Made by a program: the position numbers and the translations under genes
In this document: one piece after another, positions 34,177-43,018 of the stretch
Layout of the letters: every line of letters starts with the position of its first letter
How positions within the stretch are numbered: position 1 is the stretch's first letter
The notes under the pieces: generated by a model
What the model was told of the DNA's origin: nothing
Database searches by the model: none
Seen by the model: only the letters and a program-made list of their open reading frames with translations
DNA from: Anaerolineaceae bacterium
GTDB taxonomy: Bacteria > Chloroflexota > Anaerolineae > Aggregatilineales > Phototrophicaceae
DNA length: 64,000 nt
Direction of reading: 5' to 3'
Assembly (NCBI GenBank): GCA_020634115.1
Contig: JACKCH010000011.1
Location: 310,001 to 374,000, forward strand

Positions 34177-34838
34177 GGTTCGTACCCCGCCAGTATCTGT
34201 TCCACCAACTGAACCGTTTCACGGGTGGTGGGCAGTTTTTCCTGCCAAAGTGTATTCACGTGTAGCCTGAGTTTGGGCAGCACAGAAGAGGTGTAGATTC
34301 CATCTACAACGAGACGATTATGGAATAGGCCGTCCTCCTCACGCACATAGAACTGAGATTCTTTACGAAGGGGGTCAAGCAGCCAGTATTCGTCTACACC
34401 ACCCCTTTCGTATTCATGAAATTTCTCACCCCGGTCACGCGCACCACTTTCCGGTGAGATGATCTCGACGACCAGATTAGCCGGGCCAGCCACCTGTGTA
34501 TTCTGTAAAAGGTGCATCCTATCCGGCAGCAGCACCTGAAGATCAGGTTCACGTCCTGGCAAGTCGGGGGCTGGTTTCATGACCATTGGTTCTTGTAGTA
34601 CCCGCCCGCCCGTTGTAAGTTCGAGATAGGTATCAAATAATGCTGACAGGAAACGCGAGAGACTATCATGCTGCTCACTAATCGGCGACATAGCGATAAC
34701 CACTCCATAAACCCATTCCGCATGAATACCATATTTCCCGGCCAGATAATCCTCGTAGGACACCCCTTCGGCGATGATCTTGCCGCCGTAGATGCGCTCT
34801 CGTTCTTTCAGGTTCGTTTGCTCCAGATTCGCGGCCAT
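34173..34838 (-). CDS. Uma2 family (DUF820) PD-(D/E)XK endonuclease-like protein
   Basis: A 221-residue protein with the Uma2 pattern: SYEDYLAG near the start, EPDLQVLLPDR, NLVVEIISPESGARDRGEKFHEYERGG with the Asp/Glu/Lys residues of the PD-(D/E)XK core, and DEYWLLDP. The family is greatly expanded in cyanobacteria and Chloroflexota, and its biological role is unclear. The start ATG 34838 is preceded by a purine-rich site. It overlaps the ParB-like gene by 4 bp downstream. Confidence 0.9.
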   Translation of the reverse strand: MAANLEQTNLKERERIYGGKIIAEGVSYEDYLAGKYGIHAEWVYGVVIAMSPISEQHDSLSRFLSALFDTYLELTTGGRVLQEPMVMKPAPDLPGREPDLQVLLPDRMHLLQNTQVAGPANLVVEIISPESGARDRGEKFHEYERGGVDEYWLLDPLRKESQFYVREEDGLFHNRLVVDGIYTSSVLPKLRLHVNTLWQEKLPTTRETVQLVEQILAGYEP

Positions 34839-34937
34839 TGACCTCTGCCTTCGTTGTTATTGGCTCTATCCGACGGATTGCCCCTCACTTCAAGCTGTAT
34901 TGAATGTCTCAATTCGCCACCAATATGCGGGTATCTG

Positions 34938-35681
34938 TCATGTCCCTTGCCGCGCTGTCTCTCGCGCCGCCGGTTCACCCCGGCGGAACAAATAGACATA
35001 CGCAATCGCCGCAATCGCCACATACGCCAACGTCTTCGGGATCATCAACATGCCGATAGCAGGCGACTGCTGCACAAACAGGATAACCGGTGTGTAGAAC
35101 CCAAAGGACACCAGAATACTGATGCCAATCCACTTAAACACACCGTCATTCGTCAGCCAGGCATCGCGCAGGATGAGGTAGGCCACGCCGAAACCCTGAA
35201 GCATGAGCGGCGCGTTACGGATGAGCGACCAGGGCTGCGGCGGCACGCTGCTGTTCCAGTCGTTTTGCGGGAAGGCCATCAGCACCAGGCGAACCACCGC
35301 CGCCGCAAACAGCAGCATCCCGAACCAGCCATACGGCTTACCCGTGCGCTCGTGCCAGATTACCAGCATCAGCACATAGAAGAACGTCACCGTGATGGCT
35401 GTAGAGAGCGCCCCCAACCCCACCAGGCCGACTTCACCGCCGAGTAGGTTAAAGGTTGTATCCAGGTCGCCCTGGGCATAGGCCAGCACGCGGAAACCCA
35501 CATGCCCGGTATCCCCCAGAGCCAGCAGGGCGAAAGCGACAATGAACAACCGATTCAGTGAGCGATTCTCCGGCGCGACCTGGGGCTGATAGCGCAGCAT
35601 AGCAACCACCAGTGATCAGACAACGATCAGATAAGCGACATTGAACAAAACCTCAACCCACATCCGCATCGTTTCATCCAT
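34938..35681 (-). pseudogene. Six-helix membrane protein gene interrupted by an in-frame TGA
   Basis: The frame starts at ATG 35681 with an AGAGGA site 7-8 bp upstream. It encodes a short N-terminus and a hydrophobic segment (MRMWVEVLFNVAYLIVV), hits TGA at 35618-35616, and continues in the same frame through SLVVAMLRYQPQVAP to a normal end at 34938. The TGA falls inside the first membrane helix, where a Trp codon TGG would be natural. The remaining 223 residues have about five more helices. Either the gene is freshly inactivated by one point mutation, or translation restarts at GTG 35609 without the first helix. No family is recognised. Confidence 0.7.
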
Positions 35682-35799
35682 TGTTATGTCCTCTTTGATC
35701 TACAAGGTATTCACAATCGCATGATTCCTTCGGTCAGGTAAGAGTCAGGCGATGGATGAAAATACAAGGGAATACCCGCATGTGTTCTTTATCCGCCGG

Positions 35800-38700
35800 T
35801 TATGCTTCCCCCAGAATCTGTGCGGAACGATCCAGGCTGCCCACGCTGAAATACTTGGCGGCGGGGTGATGTACCACAATCGCCGCCGTGCTTTGCTCCG
35901 GCACGAGTTGGTAAGCCGCCGTCAGCGTCAAGCCGAGTTCCTGCGTCGCGCCCGGCAGCAACCGGAACACGGTTTCGTGGTCGTTCAGGTCGGGGCAGGC
36001 CGGATAACCCCAGCTATAGCGTTTGCCCTGGTTCGTCGGGATGCCGAGTTCCCGCGCCACCACGACCTTGTTCACATAGTTTGCTACCGCGTCGGCGGTC
36101 TGCACCGCCAGCCCGTGAAAGAAGTAGGCCTCAGTGTAGTTGTTATCGGCATCCAGCACGTCGAACGTCTCAGTGGCAATCGAGCCGACGGTAGCGACTT
36201 GCAGCGCCACCACATCCACCTGACCGCTTTCTACCGGGGCGAAATAGTCGCTCAGGCACAGGTATTCACCGCCCGGTTGCCGGGGGAAGCTGAAACGCGC
36301 CACTTCGACTGTCTCCGGCGTATGACCGTTGGCGTTGGCGAACTTCTGCCAGTCCCAGACAATCAGGTCGTCGCCGTCGCTGTTGGCCGGGAAGTAGCCA
36401 TAGACCGCCTGTGGCTTGAGCGATTTCTCCTGAATGGCCGCTTTAGTCATCCGCGCCAGCCGCGCCTCGAACTCGGCTTCGAGCTTCGTCCAGGCGTCGC
36501 CGTGCGTGTTAGTACCGCCCCACGAGAGGCGGAAGAGTTCCGGCTTGTGGATATGCTGGAACACCACGTCCAGCGGCATCTCACGGATGGTCTTTGGCCC
36601 CCAGAACGGCGGAGTCGGGATACGCGATGCGGGCTGCACCGTGCGTTCGCCCTGTTTGCGCTCCCGGCGTACTGGCTGCGGTTTTCCGAGTTCGTCATAA
36701 GCCTCAGCGATGATCTCCGAGAGGAAGGCTTCACGGGCTTCGCCGTTCACCAGCCGGTCTACGACGGAAAGCCCTTCAAAGGCATCCTTGCAGTAGAACA
36801 CGCCCGGTTCATACGGTGTGCCGCCGTCATCCACGAAGAGGATGCGCCGCCCGAACTTGCGATTGATGGCTGCGCCGCCCACCAGCACCGGAAATTCCAA
36901 CCCACGCCGTGAGAGTTCGTTCACAATCAGCGGCATCTGCTTGGAGGTGCTGACCAGCAGGGCACTCAGGCCGATGGCGTCGGCGTTGTATTCGACGGCC
37001 TTGTCAATAATCGTATTGGCCGGAACTTGCTTGCCGAGGTCATACACGGTGTAACCGTTGTTACTCAGGATGGTCTTGACGAGATTCTTGCCGATGTCAT
37101 GCACATCCCCGTAGACTGTCGCCAGCACGACCACGCCTTTCGTCGCGCCTTCGACCCGATCCATGAACTGTTCCAGGTAGGCAACGGACTTCTTCATCAC
37201 CTCGGCGCTTTGCAGCACGAACGGCAGAATCAACTCGCCCGCGCCGAATTTATCTCCGACTTCCTTCATCGCGGGCAGCAGCACGTTATTCAGCACGCCC
37301 ACCGCATCCTGGCGCGTCAGGCAGTCGTCAATCAGATCTTCTACGCCGTCTTTCTTGCGGTGAACGATCTGCCAGTGCAGGGCTTCCTCGCTGGACATAT
37401 CGGCGGTCGGGTCAACCACTTCCTGCCCGGCGACCTGCACTTCGTTCTGCTCGAAGTACTGGATAAAACGCGGCAGCGCGTCGGGGTCGCTGTTGAAGAT
37501 CAGGTCGTTGGCGATCTTGCGCTGGTCTTCAGGAATCTCAGCATAGGGCGTGATATGCGCCGGATTGACAATCGCCATATCCAGCCCGGCTTGTACCGCG
37601 TGATACAGGAACACGCTGTTCAGCACGCCGCGTGCCGCCAGGCTGACGCCAAAGCTGACGTTGCTCACGCCGAGCGAGGTCATCACGCCAGGGATGTGTT
37701 CCTTAATGAGCCGGATGGACTCGATCGTCTCAACCGCGTCGTTACGCAGTTCAGCCTGCCCGGTGGTGAGCGGGAAGGTGAGCGCGTCGAAGATCAGGTC
37801 TTCAGGTGACATACCATAGTCGCTGACGGCAATCTCAGTAATGCGTCGGGCAATCTCAAATTTCTTGTCGCGGGTGTGCGCCATGCCGTCTTCATCAATC
37901 GTCATGGACATGACCGCCGCACCGTGTTTGCGGGCGATGGGCAGAATCCGGTCAATGCGTTCGCGCCCGTTTTCCAGGTTGTTGCCGTTAATCACGCCAC
38001 GCCCGGGGAACAGCGCCAGCGCCGCCTCCGCGACTTCCGCCTCGGTGGTGTCAATAATCAGCGGGACTTCCACCGCCAGCGACAGCCGCTTGACGAGGGT
38101 TTCCATCTGTTCTTTTTCGTCGTCGCGTTCGGTCATCGCCACGCAGACATCGAGCATGTGTGCGCCACTTTCCACCTGGCCGACTGCGATCTGCACGATG
38201 CTGTCATAATCCTCTTCCAACAGCAGTTTTTTTACTTTGCGGCTGCCCTGGCTGTTGACCCGTTCCCCGATCAGTGTCGGGCCGGGGTTCTGCACCATGC
38301 GAGTAGCCGTCATGCCGCTGGAAGCCTGCGCTTCATGCTGCGGGCTGCGTGACGTGGGGGTACGCCGTTCCTGCGCCCCGGCCAGGACATCCTGGTAACT
38401 CTTGCCGTGTACCTTGCGGTAGAGCGCGTCCAGGTGTTCCGGGCGTGTGCCGCAGCAGCCGCCGACGACATTCACGCCCCAGCGGGCGAATTCGCTCACC
38501 ATGTCGCTGAATGGCTCCGGCTCCATCGGATAGACCGCTTCGCCGTCCACATTGATCGGCAGCCCGGCGTTGGGCAGCACGCTGATCGGTAAGGTGCTGC
38601 GTTCGATCAGGTATTGAATCGGCTGACGCATGTACTCCGGCCCGGTGGAGCAGTTCATCCCGATAATGTCAATCGGCAGCGATTCGAGCGTCGTCAGGGC

Positions 38701-39369
38701 GCTGGCGATATCCGTTCCAAAGAGCATCCGCCCGCTGGTATCGAGCGTGATTTGCACTTGCAGCGGGATACGTACACCGGCATCGGCAAAGTAACGGTTG
38801 ATGCCGACAATCGCCGCTTTGACTTCCAGGATGTCCTGGCTGGTTTCGACCAGCAGCAAGTCCGCGCCGCCTTCGACCAGCCCTTGCGCCTGCTCGTAGA
38901 AGATGTCGGAAAGTTCGTCAAAGGTGATGTTGCTCAGGTCGGGGTCTGTGCCGCTGGGCAGCTTGCCTGACGGCCCGATGCTCCCGGCCACGAAGCGCGG
39001 GATGCCGGTTTCTGCCGCGAAACGATCACACACGCGCCGCGCCAGTGATGCCGCCGCCCGGTTGATGTCCAGCGTGCGGTCTTGCAGGCCGTATTCGGTC
39101 AGCGTCAGGCGGTTGCTGCGAAAGGTGTCGGTTTCCACCGCTTCACTGCCCACCGAAAGGAACGAGGCATGGATTTCCTCAATCACGTCCGGGCGGGTGA
39201 TGGCGAGGTAGTCGTTACAGCCGTTGTACTGTTCGCCGCCGAAGTCGTCAGCGGTCAGGTTGTAGCGTTGGATACTTGTCCCCATCGCGCCATCAAAAAT
39301 GATGATATGGTCTTCGATGGCGTCCAGGTAACGCCGGTTGGTGAAGGTTCGGTTATTACGTTTGGTCAT
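35800..39369 (-). CDS. metH: Cobalamin-dependent methionine synthase
   Basis: About 1189 residues from ATG 39369, which has GGAG 8 bp upstream (ATG 39387 is an alternative). Four modules are in order. The Hcy-binding domain (1-330) has zinc ligands Cys240, Cys305 and Cys306. The folate-binding barrel (about 355-640) has LIGERVNSQGSRK. The B12 domains (about 655-880) have the DVHDIGKNLV motif, whose His757 ligates cobalt. The AdoMet reactivation domain (about 920-1189) has YSWGYPACPDL. It methylates homocysteine with methyl-THF. The usual RPAPGYP in the last domain reads RYSWGYP. Only 75 bp separate it from the upstream gene, and no B12 or SAM riboswitch is seen there. Confidence 0.96.
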   Translation of the reverse strand: MTKRNNRTFTNRRYLDAIEDHIIIFDGAMGTSIQRYNLTADDFGGEQYNGCNDYLAITRPDVIEEIHASFLSVGSEAVETDTFRSNRLTLTEYGLQDRTLDINRAAASLARRVCDRFAAETGIPRFVAGSIGPSGKLPSGTDPDLSNITFDELSDIFYEQAQGLVEGGADLLLVETSQDILEVKAAIVGINRYFADAGVRIPLQVQITLDTSGRMLFGTDIASALTTLESLPIDIIGMNCSTGPEYMRQPIQYLIERSTLPISVLPNAGLPINVDGEAVYPMEPEPFSDMVSEFARWGVNVVGGCCGTRPEHLDALYRKVHGKSYQDVLAGAQERRTPTSRSPQHEAQASSGMTATRMVQNPGPTLIGERVNSQGSRKVKKLLLEEDYDSIVQIAVGQVESGAHMLDVCVAMTERDDEKEQMETLVKRLSLAVEVPLIIDTTEAEVAEAALALFPGRGVINGNNLENGRERIDRILPIARKHGAAVMSMTIDEDGMAHTRDKKFEIARRITEIAVSDYGMSPEDLIFDALTFPLTTGQAELRNDAVETIESIRLIKEHIPGVMTSLGVSNVSFGVSLAARGVLNSVFLYHAVQAGLDMAIVNPAHITPYAEIPEDQRKIANDLIFNSDPDALPRFIQYFEQNEVQVAGQEVVDPTADMSSEEALHWQIVHRKKDGVEDLIDDCLTRQDAVGVLNNVLLPAMKEVGDKFGAGELILPFVLQSAEVMKKSVAYLEQFMDRVEGATKGVVVLATVYGDVHDIGKNLVKTILSNNGYTVYDLGKQVPANTIIDKAVEYNADAIGLSALLVSTSKQMPLIVNELSRRGLEFPVLVGGAAINRKFGRRILFVDDGGTPYEPGVFYCKDAFEGLSVVDRLVNGEAREAFLSEIIAEAYDELGKPQPVRRERKQGERTVQPASRIPTPPFWGPKTIREMPLDVVFQHIHKPELFRLSWGGTNTHGDAWTKLEAEFEARLARMTKAAIQEKSLKPQAVYGYFPANSDGDDLIVWDWQKFANANGHTPETVEVARFSFPRQPGGEYLCLSDYFAPVESGQVDVVALQVATVGSIATETFDVLDADNNYTEAYFFHGLAVQTADAVANYVNKVVVARELGIPTNQGKRYSWGYPACPDLNDHETVFRLLPGATQELGLTLTAAYQLVPEQSTAAIVVHHPAAKYFSVGSLDRSAQILGEA

Positions 39370-39444
39370 GGGTGGTTCTCCGTTCATTCTGGGTGGTGAT
39401 TTATGCGTTCAGGGGTGAAGCCTATAACAATAAATTGTCTTTAT

Positions 39445-40395
39445 TTACTCTTTCCAAATCACGGAATTATCTAACTCTACGCTACTCGTTCCAAATCCCA
39501 GGATAAGCTCTCTTGTAACAACTATTGTCGCATTTGCAGTGACAGATAACACACCTGGATTCTCGATTTTAAGCCATTCGGTGTCAGGTTTTTTCGGTAT
39601 TTCACCCAATGGCAAGTAGCTAACAGAGAATGAATTATTCAAATAACTCCATATTCCTCTACATTCTGCCGGATTGAGAAAGCCTAGATAGACCTGCCGT
39701 TGAACTATATAGTTGATTCGCAGGTTATTAATTGGAAACCATTGTTCTGTTTGTGATTTATCAAGACCCATTCCCATCATGTAAAGTTGGGTTTGAAAGT
39801 TGTGGGTATGTAATCGCCCCGGAGTTCTATCTAATTTCTTTGAATCCCATAGATTTTTCAAAGTTTGCCACAGGTCAATAAGTTGCTTTCCATTTTGATC
39901 AAGCGATAAAATCGGAGTTCTTTCATGTGAAAATGGAATATTTATTTTCTTATCTACCTGAAAATCAACCAGTATGGAACCTTCCGGTGCTTCTTCGATC
40001 CAGAGAATTGGCAGCCTAATATCCAAATTCCAGTCACGCGATTCGGCATCATGCAAGTTTAGTAGTTCTATTCCAATGTTTCTTGCGTAAGTCTTCGCAG
40101 CTTCCGTAAAACCACTTCGGCATACAAGTATCCCTTTTTGCGCCCGCACATCTTTAACCACAGAAGCAAACTCTCCAACAGAATTTATGTCTGCGGGAGT
40201 ATTTCTGTTTCTAGCCTGAACGATTGTCAGAACTTCCTTACCTTCATAACTGGCACGAATAGACACATCAATCTGCCGATCCTTCTCCGTATCATACCCA
40301 TAGATAAAATCATTCCACTTCACTTGGGCATGGGGTTGTAATTCGGCCATAATTCTCTCAGCTAGTTGTTCAAATTCGCGCCATTGGTTAGTCAT
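39445..40395 (-). CDS. Mrr-like restriction-endonuclease-fold protein
   Basis: About 316 residues from ATG 40395, behind an AAAGGA site (an in-frame TTG lies at 40401). The N-terminal part (WREFEQLAERI, DRQIDVSIRAS, LTIVQARNR, GILVCRSGFTEAAKTYA) matches the Mrr/type IV endonuclease core. In this fold Asp and a Q-x-K pair act at the active site; here the second part is Gln-Ala-Arg. The C-terminal half (about 130-316) is unassigned and may recognise a substrate. The gene is notably AT-rich compared with metH next to it, suggesting recent transfer. It may be a defence gene or a degenerate relative. Confidence 0.72.
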   Translation of the reverse strand: MTNQWREFEQLAERIMAELQPHAQVKWNDFIYGYDTEKDRQIDVSIRASYEGKEVLTIVQARNRNTPADINSVGEFASVVKDVRAQKGILVCRSGFTEAAKTYARNIGIELLNLHDAESRDWNLDIRLPILWIEEAPEGSILVDFQVDKKINIPFSHERTPILSLDQNGKQLIDLWQTLKNLWDSKKLDRTPGRLHTHNFQTQLYMMGMGLDKSQTEQWFPINNLRINYIVQRQVYLGFLNPAECRGIWSYLNNSFSVSYLPLGEIPKKPDTEWLKIENPGVLSVTANATIVVTRELILGFGTSSVELDNSVIWKE

Positions 40396-40460
40396 TGCCA
40401 ATTCCTTTTATGCTCATGAATTTCGGCTCTTAACCAGAATGCCAAAGCTGACACATGGCT

Positions 40461-40850
40461 CTACCAGCCCAACACAGCTAACCCATCAACTTCATTGAAG
40501 TGCGCATCACGAGTAAGTAACGTCAGATCATGTTGTAGCGCAATCGCCGCAATCCACATATCATTTTGCGGAATGGGGCGACCTTTGGCGCGAAGCTGAT
40601 GGTGAATACGGCCATAATAGCGGGCGGTTTGAGCATCACAAACGAGAACAACCCGCCCAGCAGCAAACATCCCGACCTGCCGAAGGTTATGAGCTACCTG
40701 AGAAGATTTCTCCGCGCCGTAATACAATTCGCCCAGACTGATACTGGCGATAAAAACTTCATTGGCGTCATTAAGAATCCGCTCAATCTGGGCATTGTTG
40801 GCGATCCGTGCAATTGCAGCGTTGGTATCGAACAGATAACGCTTATTCAT
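40461..40850 (-). CDS. vapC: PIN-domain toxin (VapC-type)
   Basis: A 129-residue PIN-domain RNase. YLFDTNAAI gives the first acidic residue, SLGELYYGAEKS the second, and PQNDMWIAAIALQHDLTLLTRD the last acidic cluster. VapC toxins cut RNA, often initiator tRNA or rRNA, and are neutralised by a small antitoxin. The start overlaps the upstream small gene by 8 bp, the usual antitoxin-toxin order. Confidence 0.92.
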   Translation of the reverse strand: MNKRYLFDTNAAIARIANNAQIERILNDANEVFIASISLGELYYGAEKSSQVAHNLRQVGMFAAGRVVLVCDAQTARYYGRIHHQLRAKGRPIPQNDMWIAAIALQHDLTLLTRDAHFNEVDGLAVLGW

Positions 40851-41094
40851 CGAAGTTCACATCCGTCTCAGGATCAACCCCTTCGCAACCTTCCTCAATT
40901 GCCGCTGCCATTTCGGCCAGATCAGCCGGAGCAATGGCGATATGGCTGGTGCGTTCCAGGAATACAGGCCCCGGTTCGCCCGGTGGCGTTTCATTCAATT
41001 TGTAATTCACCAGGGTCAGCATTTCAGACTGCTGTTCTGGTGTCAGCCGGTGAATCGCCGCGACCAACTGCTGTTCAACCGATAACTCTGCCAT
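40843..41094 (-). CDS. Probable antitoxin of the VapC pair
   Basis: An 83-residue acidic protein from ATG 41094, with a GGAGG site 9 bp upstream. An amphipathic helix (VEQQLVAAIHRLTPEQQSEML) is followed by a proline/acid-rich tail (ending in PETDVNFDE), which would wrap the toxin. It overlaps the PIN toxin gene by 8 bp. The DNA-binding type is not clear, so the antitoxin call rests on size, charge and coupling. Confidence 0.7.
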   Translation of the reverse strand: MAELSVEQQLVAAIHRLTPEQQSEMLTLVNYKLNETPPGEPGPVFLERTSHIAIAPADLAEMAAAIEEGCEGVDPETDVNFDE

Positions 41095-41181
41095 CGTACC
41101 ATCCTCCACACCACCCATACCGTCCTGTGGTTAAGGGACGCGACGCAAGGCCGCGCCCCTTTCAATCCGGCCTTGTCGCCC

Positions 41182-41412
41182 CTACTCGGCACGCACCTGG
41201 CGCACCATGATGGTTGCCCCGGCGGATTCCAACGCGTCCTTGAACTCGTTGGCCGCGCCCCGTGTGACATTCCCTAACACGGTAGCCGGTAGCTCGTCGG
41301 TCATCGCCCGTGTTTCGCTGATTTCCTTGCCAGTCACGTTCTTAATGACTTCTAACACCGCTGTCCGGTCTGTAAAGCCTACCAATACCACATCCCACAA
41401 AGGTTTACTCAT
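41182..41412 (-). CDS. Standalone ribosomal protein L7/L12 C-terminal-domain-like protein
   Basis: A 76-residue protein. WDVVLVGFTDRTAVLEVIKNVTG and the ending EFKDALESAGATIMVRQ follow the pattern of the C-terminal domain of ribosomal L7/L12 (FDVVL, then K-VIK-VRE-TG, then a central helix, then LE-AGA-V). The N-terminal ribosome-anchoring and hinge parts of L7/L12 are absent. The central lysines and glycines that bind elongation factors are partly replaced (EISETRAMTDELP). It may bind a protein partner in another setting. It sits alone between the toxin pair and a hypothetical gene. Confidence 0.7.
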   Translation of the reverse strand: MSKPLWDVVLVGFTDRTAVLEVIKNVTGKEISETRAMTDELPATVLGNVTRGAANEFKDALESAGATIMVRQVRAE

Positions 41413-41557
41413 CGTATATCTCCTTTTGTCCGCAGTGTTCGTTCAATCATCTCGACAGGATTCCGAACTGCGTCACTCCCGTGCCTCCTGCCGCCCTCCG
41501 GCTTCTCTTCACCGCCCGGCTCGCCACACCGGGCTGCTGACTCTATTTTACCAAACC

Positions 41558-42163
41558 TCACCTAGCCCTCGGAGCTTTCGCGGCTATCGCGTCCGCAATC
41601 GCCAGCCACGCCGCCGTATCGCCCTGCGCGACTGTCATGTCCAGCCAGAAACGCGCCTGGATGCTCTGGCGAACGGTCAGCCCGGTCTGCGGGTCTACCG
41701 TATCGCCGCGCTCTATCTGCTCTACCCAGGCGTCGGGGTGCTGCCCGTACCAATCCGCTGCCAGTTCCGCTAGAATCGTGTTCACCAGCGCGTTCGCCAC
41801 GAAGCGAATCCGGTTTTCCTGCGGCGTTTTGCGTTCCACGCTCCGCACCAGTTCCAGCACGGCGGTGATAAAATTGGCCGCGCCCGGACTAACATACGCC
41901 TCATAGACCGCTGGCGGCAGCATCTCCGGCGCTGCCCCATACGACACAATCCCGACCAACAACTGCCGCGCCCACTCCGCTTCGGGGTGATGCGCCTCGA
42001 AAACCGGCAGGTGCGCGTGCGCCCGTGTCAGGGCGATTTCCAGTCCGGCATAAAAATCCAGTTCCAGCAGCAGTCCGGTGAGGATCGTCTGCGACTCGCC
42101 CCACTCCCGCGCCTGGGCCGATTCGCGCAGACGACTCAGGTTATCCGCGAAATCATCACTCAT
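41558..42163 (-). CDS. Hypothetical protein co-translated with nucleoside phosphorylase
   Basis: A 201-residue, mostly helical, acidic protein without signal peptide or membrane helices. No known family is recognised. Its start overlaps the nucleoside phosphorylase stop by 4 bp, so it belongs to the same SAM-riboswitch-controlled transcript. That link is its only functional clue. No catalytic motif is apparent. Confidence 0.65.
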   Translation of the reverse strand: MSDDFADNLSRLRESAQAREWGESQTILTGLLLELDFYAGLEIALTRAHAHLPVFEAHHPEAEWARQLLVGIVSYGAAPEMLPPAVYEAYVSPGAANFITAVLELVRSVERKTPQENRIRFVANALVNTILAELAADWYGQHPDAWVEQIERGDTVDPQTGLTVRQSIQARFWLDMTVAQGDTAAWLAIADAIAAKAPRAR

Positions 42164-42945
42164 AATTTCGTCACCGCCTCCGCCGCCAGCCAGAACAGTT
42201 TTTCCCGTGCGGTGGCCTGCCCCTTAACCCAATTGCGCTGATCCCACACATCGCCGCTGATGTCATCGCCGCCGTACAGGATTTGCCCGAACGGTACACC
42301 CCGGAACTGCGCCACCGCGAAAAACGCCGCCGCTTCCATCTCGACCGTGATACACCCCTCGGCCTGACGCCGTTCAATCTTCCTGCGAGTCTCCCGGTAG
42401 AGGGCATCCGTCGTCCAGGTTTTCCCGGCGACATAGGGGATGTGATGCGTATCGAGAACGGACTGGATGACGCTCACGGCTTCCATGTTGGCCGACACGT
42501 CCCGGCTGGGCGGCAGATAGTGATAACTCGTCCCCTCGTCACGGACGGCGCTGGTGGGAACCACCACATGCCCGACAGTGATTTCCGGTTTCAGGACTCC
42601 CGCCCCGCCACAGGCAATGAACTTGCGACAGCCCAGCGCGATCAACTCTTCCAGAAATCCGGCACAAAGCGGCGCGCCCATGCCCGGATGAACCACCGCA
42701 ATCCGTCCCGCGTCCGTTTCCAGTTCGTAGACCGGGTTCTTCCCCATTTCGCTGTTCAGTTGGGTGACGACTTTTGCACCCCGATCACGGCAGACGGCGG
42801 TAATCACTTCCTGGAAGAAACACAGTACACAGGCTTCGGGAATATCAATCGCTGCCAGCAGGTAGTGGGGTTCAATAATCGCTTCCCGCGCCGGGTCGTA
42901 TTCCATAAGGGGGATAACGGGCTGTGCGTCGGTTGGGTGAGTCAT
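42160..42945 (-). CDS. Nucleoside phosphorylase under SAM-I riboswitch control
   Basis: A 261-residue uridine/purine phosphorylase-family protein from ATG 42945, with AGGAG 7 bp upstream. KFIACGGAGVLKPEITVGHVV is the phosphate loop region, TTDALYRET is a specificity segment, and TVEMEAAAFFAVAQFRG is the ribose-binding Glu-Met-Glu signature. Such enzymes split nucleosides with phosphate. The upstream SAM-I aptamer and terminator tie it to SAM level. A role in handling methylthioadenosine or another SAM-derived nucleoside is therefore more likely than general uridine salvage. The family alone does not prove this. The frame is open further upstream, through the riboswitch, but that part is not coding. 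Confidence 0.88.
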   Translation of the reverse strand: MTHPTDAQPVIPLMEYDPAREAIIEPHYLLAAIDIPEACVLCFFQEVITAVCRDRGAKVVTQLNSEMGKNPVYELETDAGRIAVVHPGMGAPLCAGFLEELIALGCRKFIACGGAGVLKPEITVGHVVVPTSAVRDEGTSYHYLPPSRDVSANMEAVSVIQSVLDTHHIPYVAGKTWTTDALYRETRRKIERRQAEGCITVEMEAAAFFAVAQFRGVPFGQILYGGDDISGDVWDQRNWVKGQATAREKLFWLAAEAVTKL

Positions 42946-42963
42946 GGGTTCGCTCCTAAGAAC

Positions 42964-42994
42964 AAAAAACGCCCCTTTAGCAGTAAAGGAGCGT
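42964..42994 (-). terminator. Attenuator terminator of the SAM riboswitch
   Basis: On the minus strand a 10-bp stem (ACGCTCCTTT at 42994-42985 and AAAGGGGCGT at 42978-42969, with one G-U pair) and a 6-nt loop precede a run of Ts. It lies between the aptamer and the start codon. It would form when SAM holds the aptamer closed, stopping transcription. Confidence 0.88.
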
Positions 42995-43018
42995 AAAGAT
43001 GTCCCGTTGGGGTATCCG

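Noticed and set aside
35752..37809. Long plus-strand frames across the metH region
   Set aside because: These are antisense shadows of metH. The minus-strand frame has continuous MetH domains.
39370..39444. Cobalamin or SAM riboswitch upstream of metH
   Set aside because: The gap is only 75 bp and lacks B12-box or S-box landmarks.
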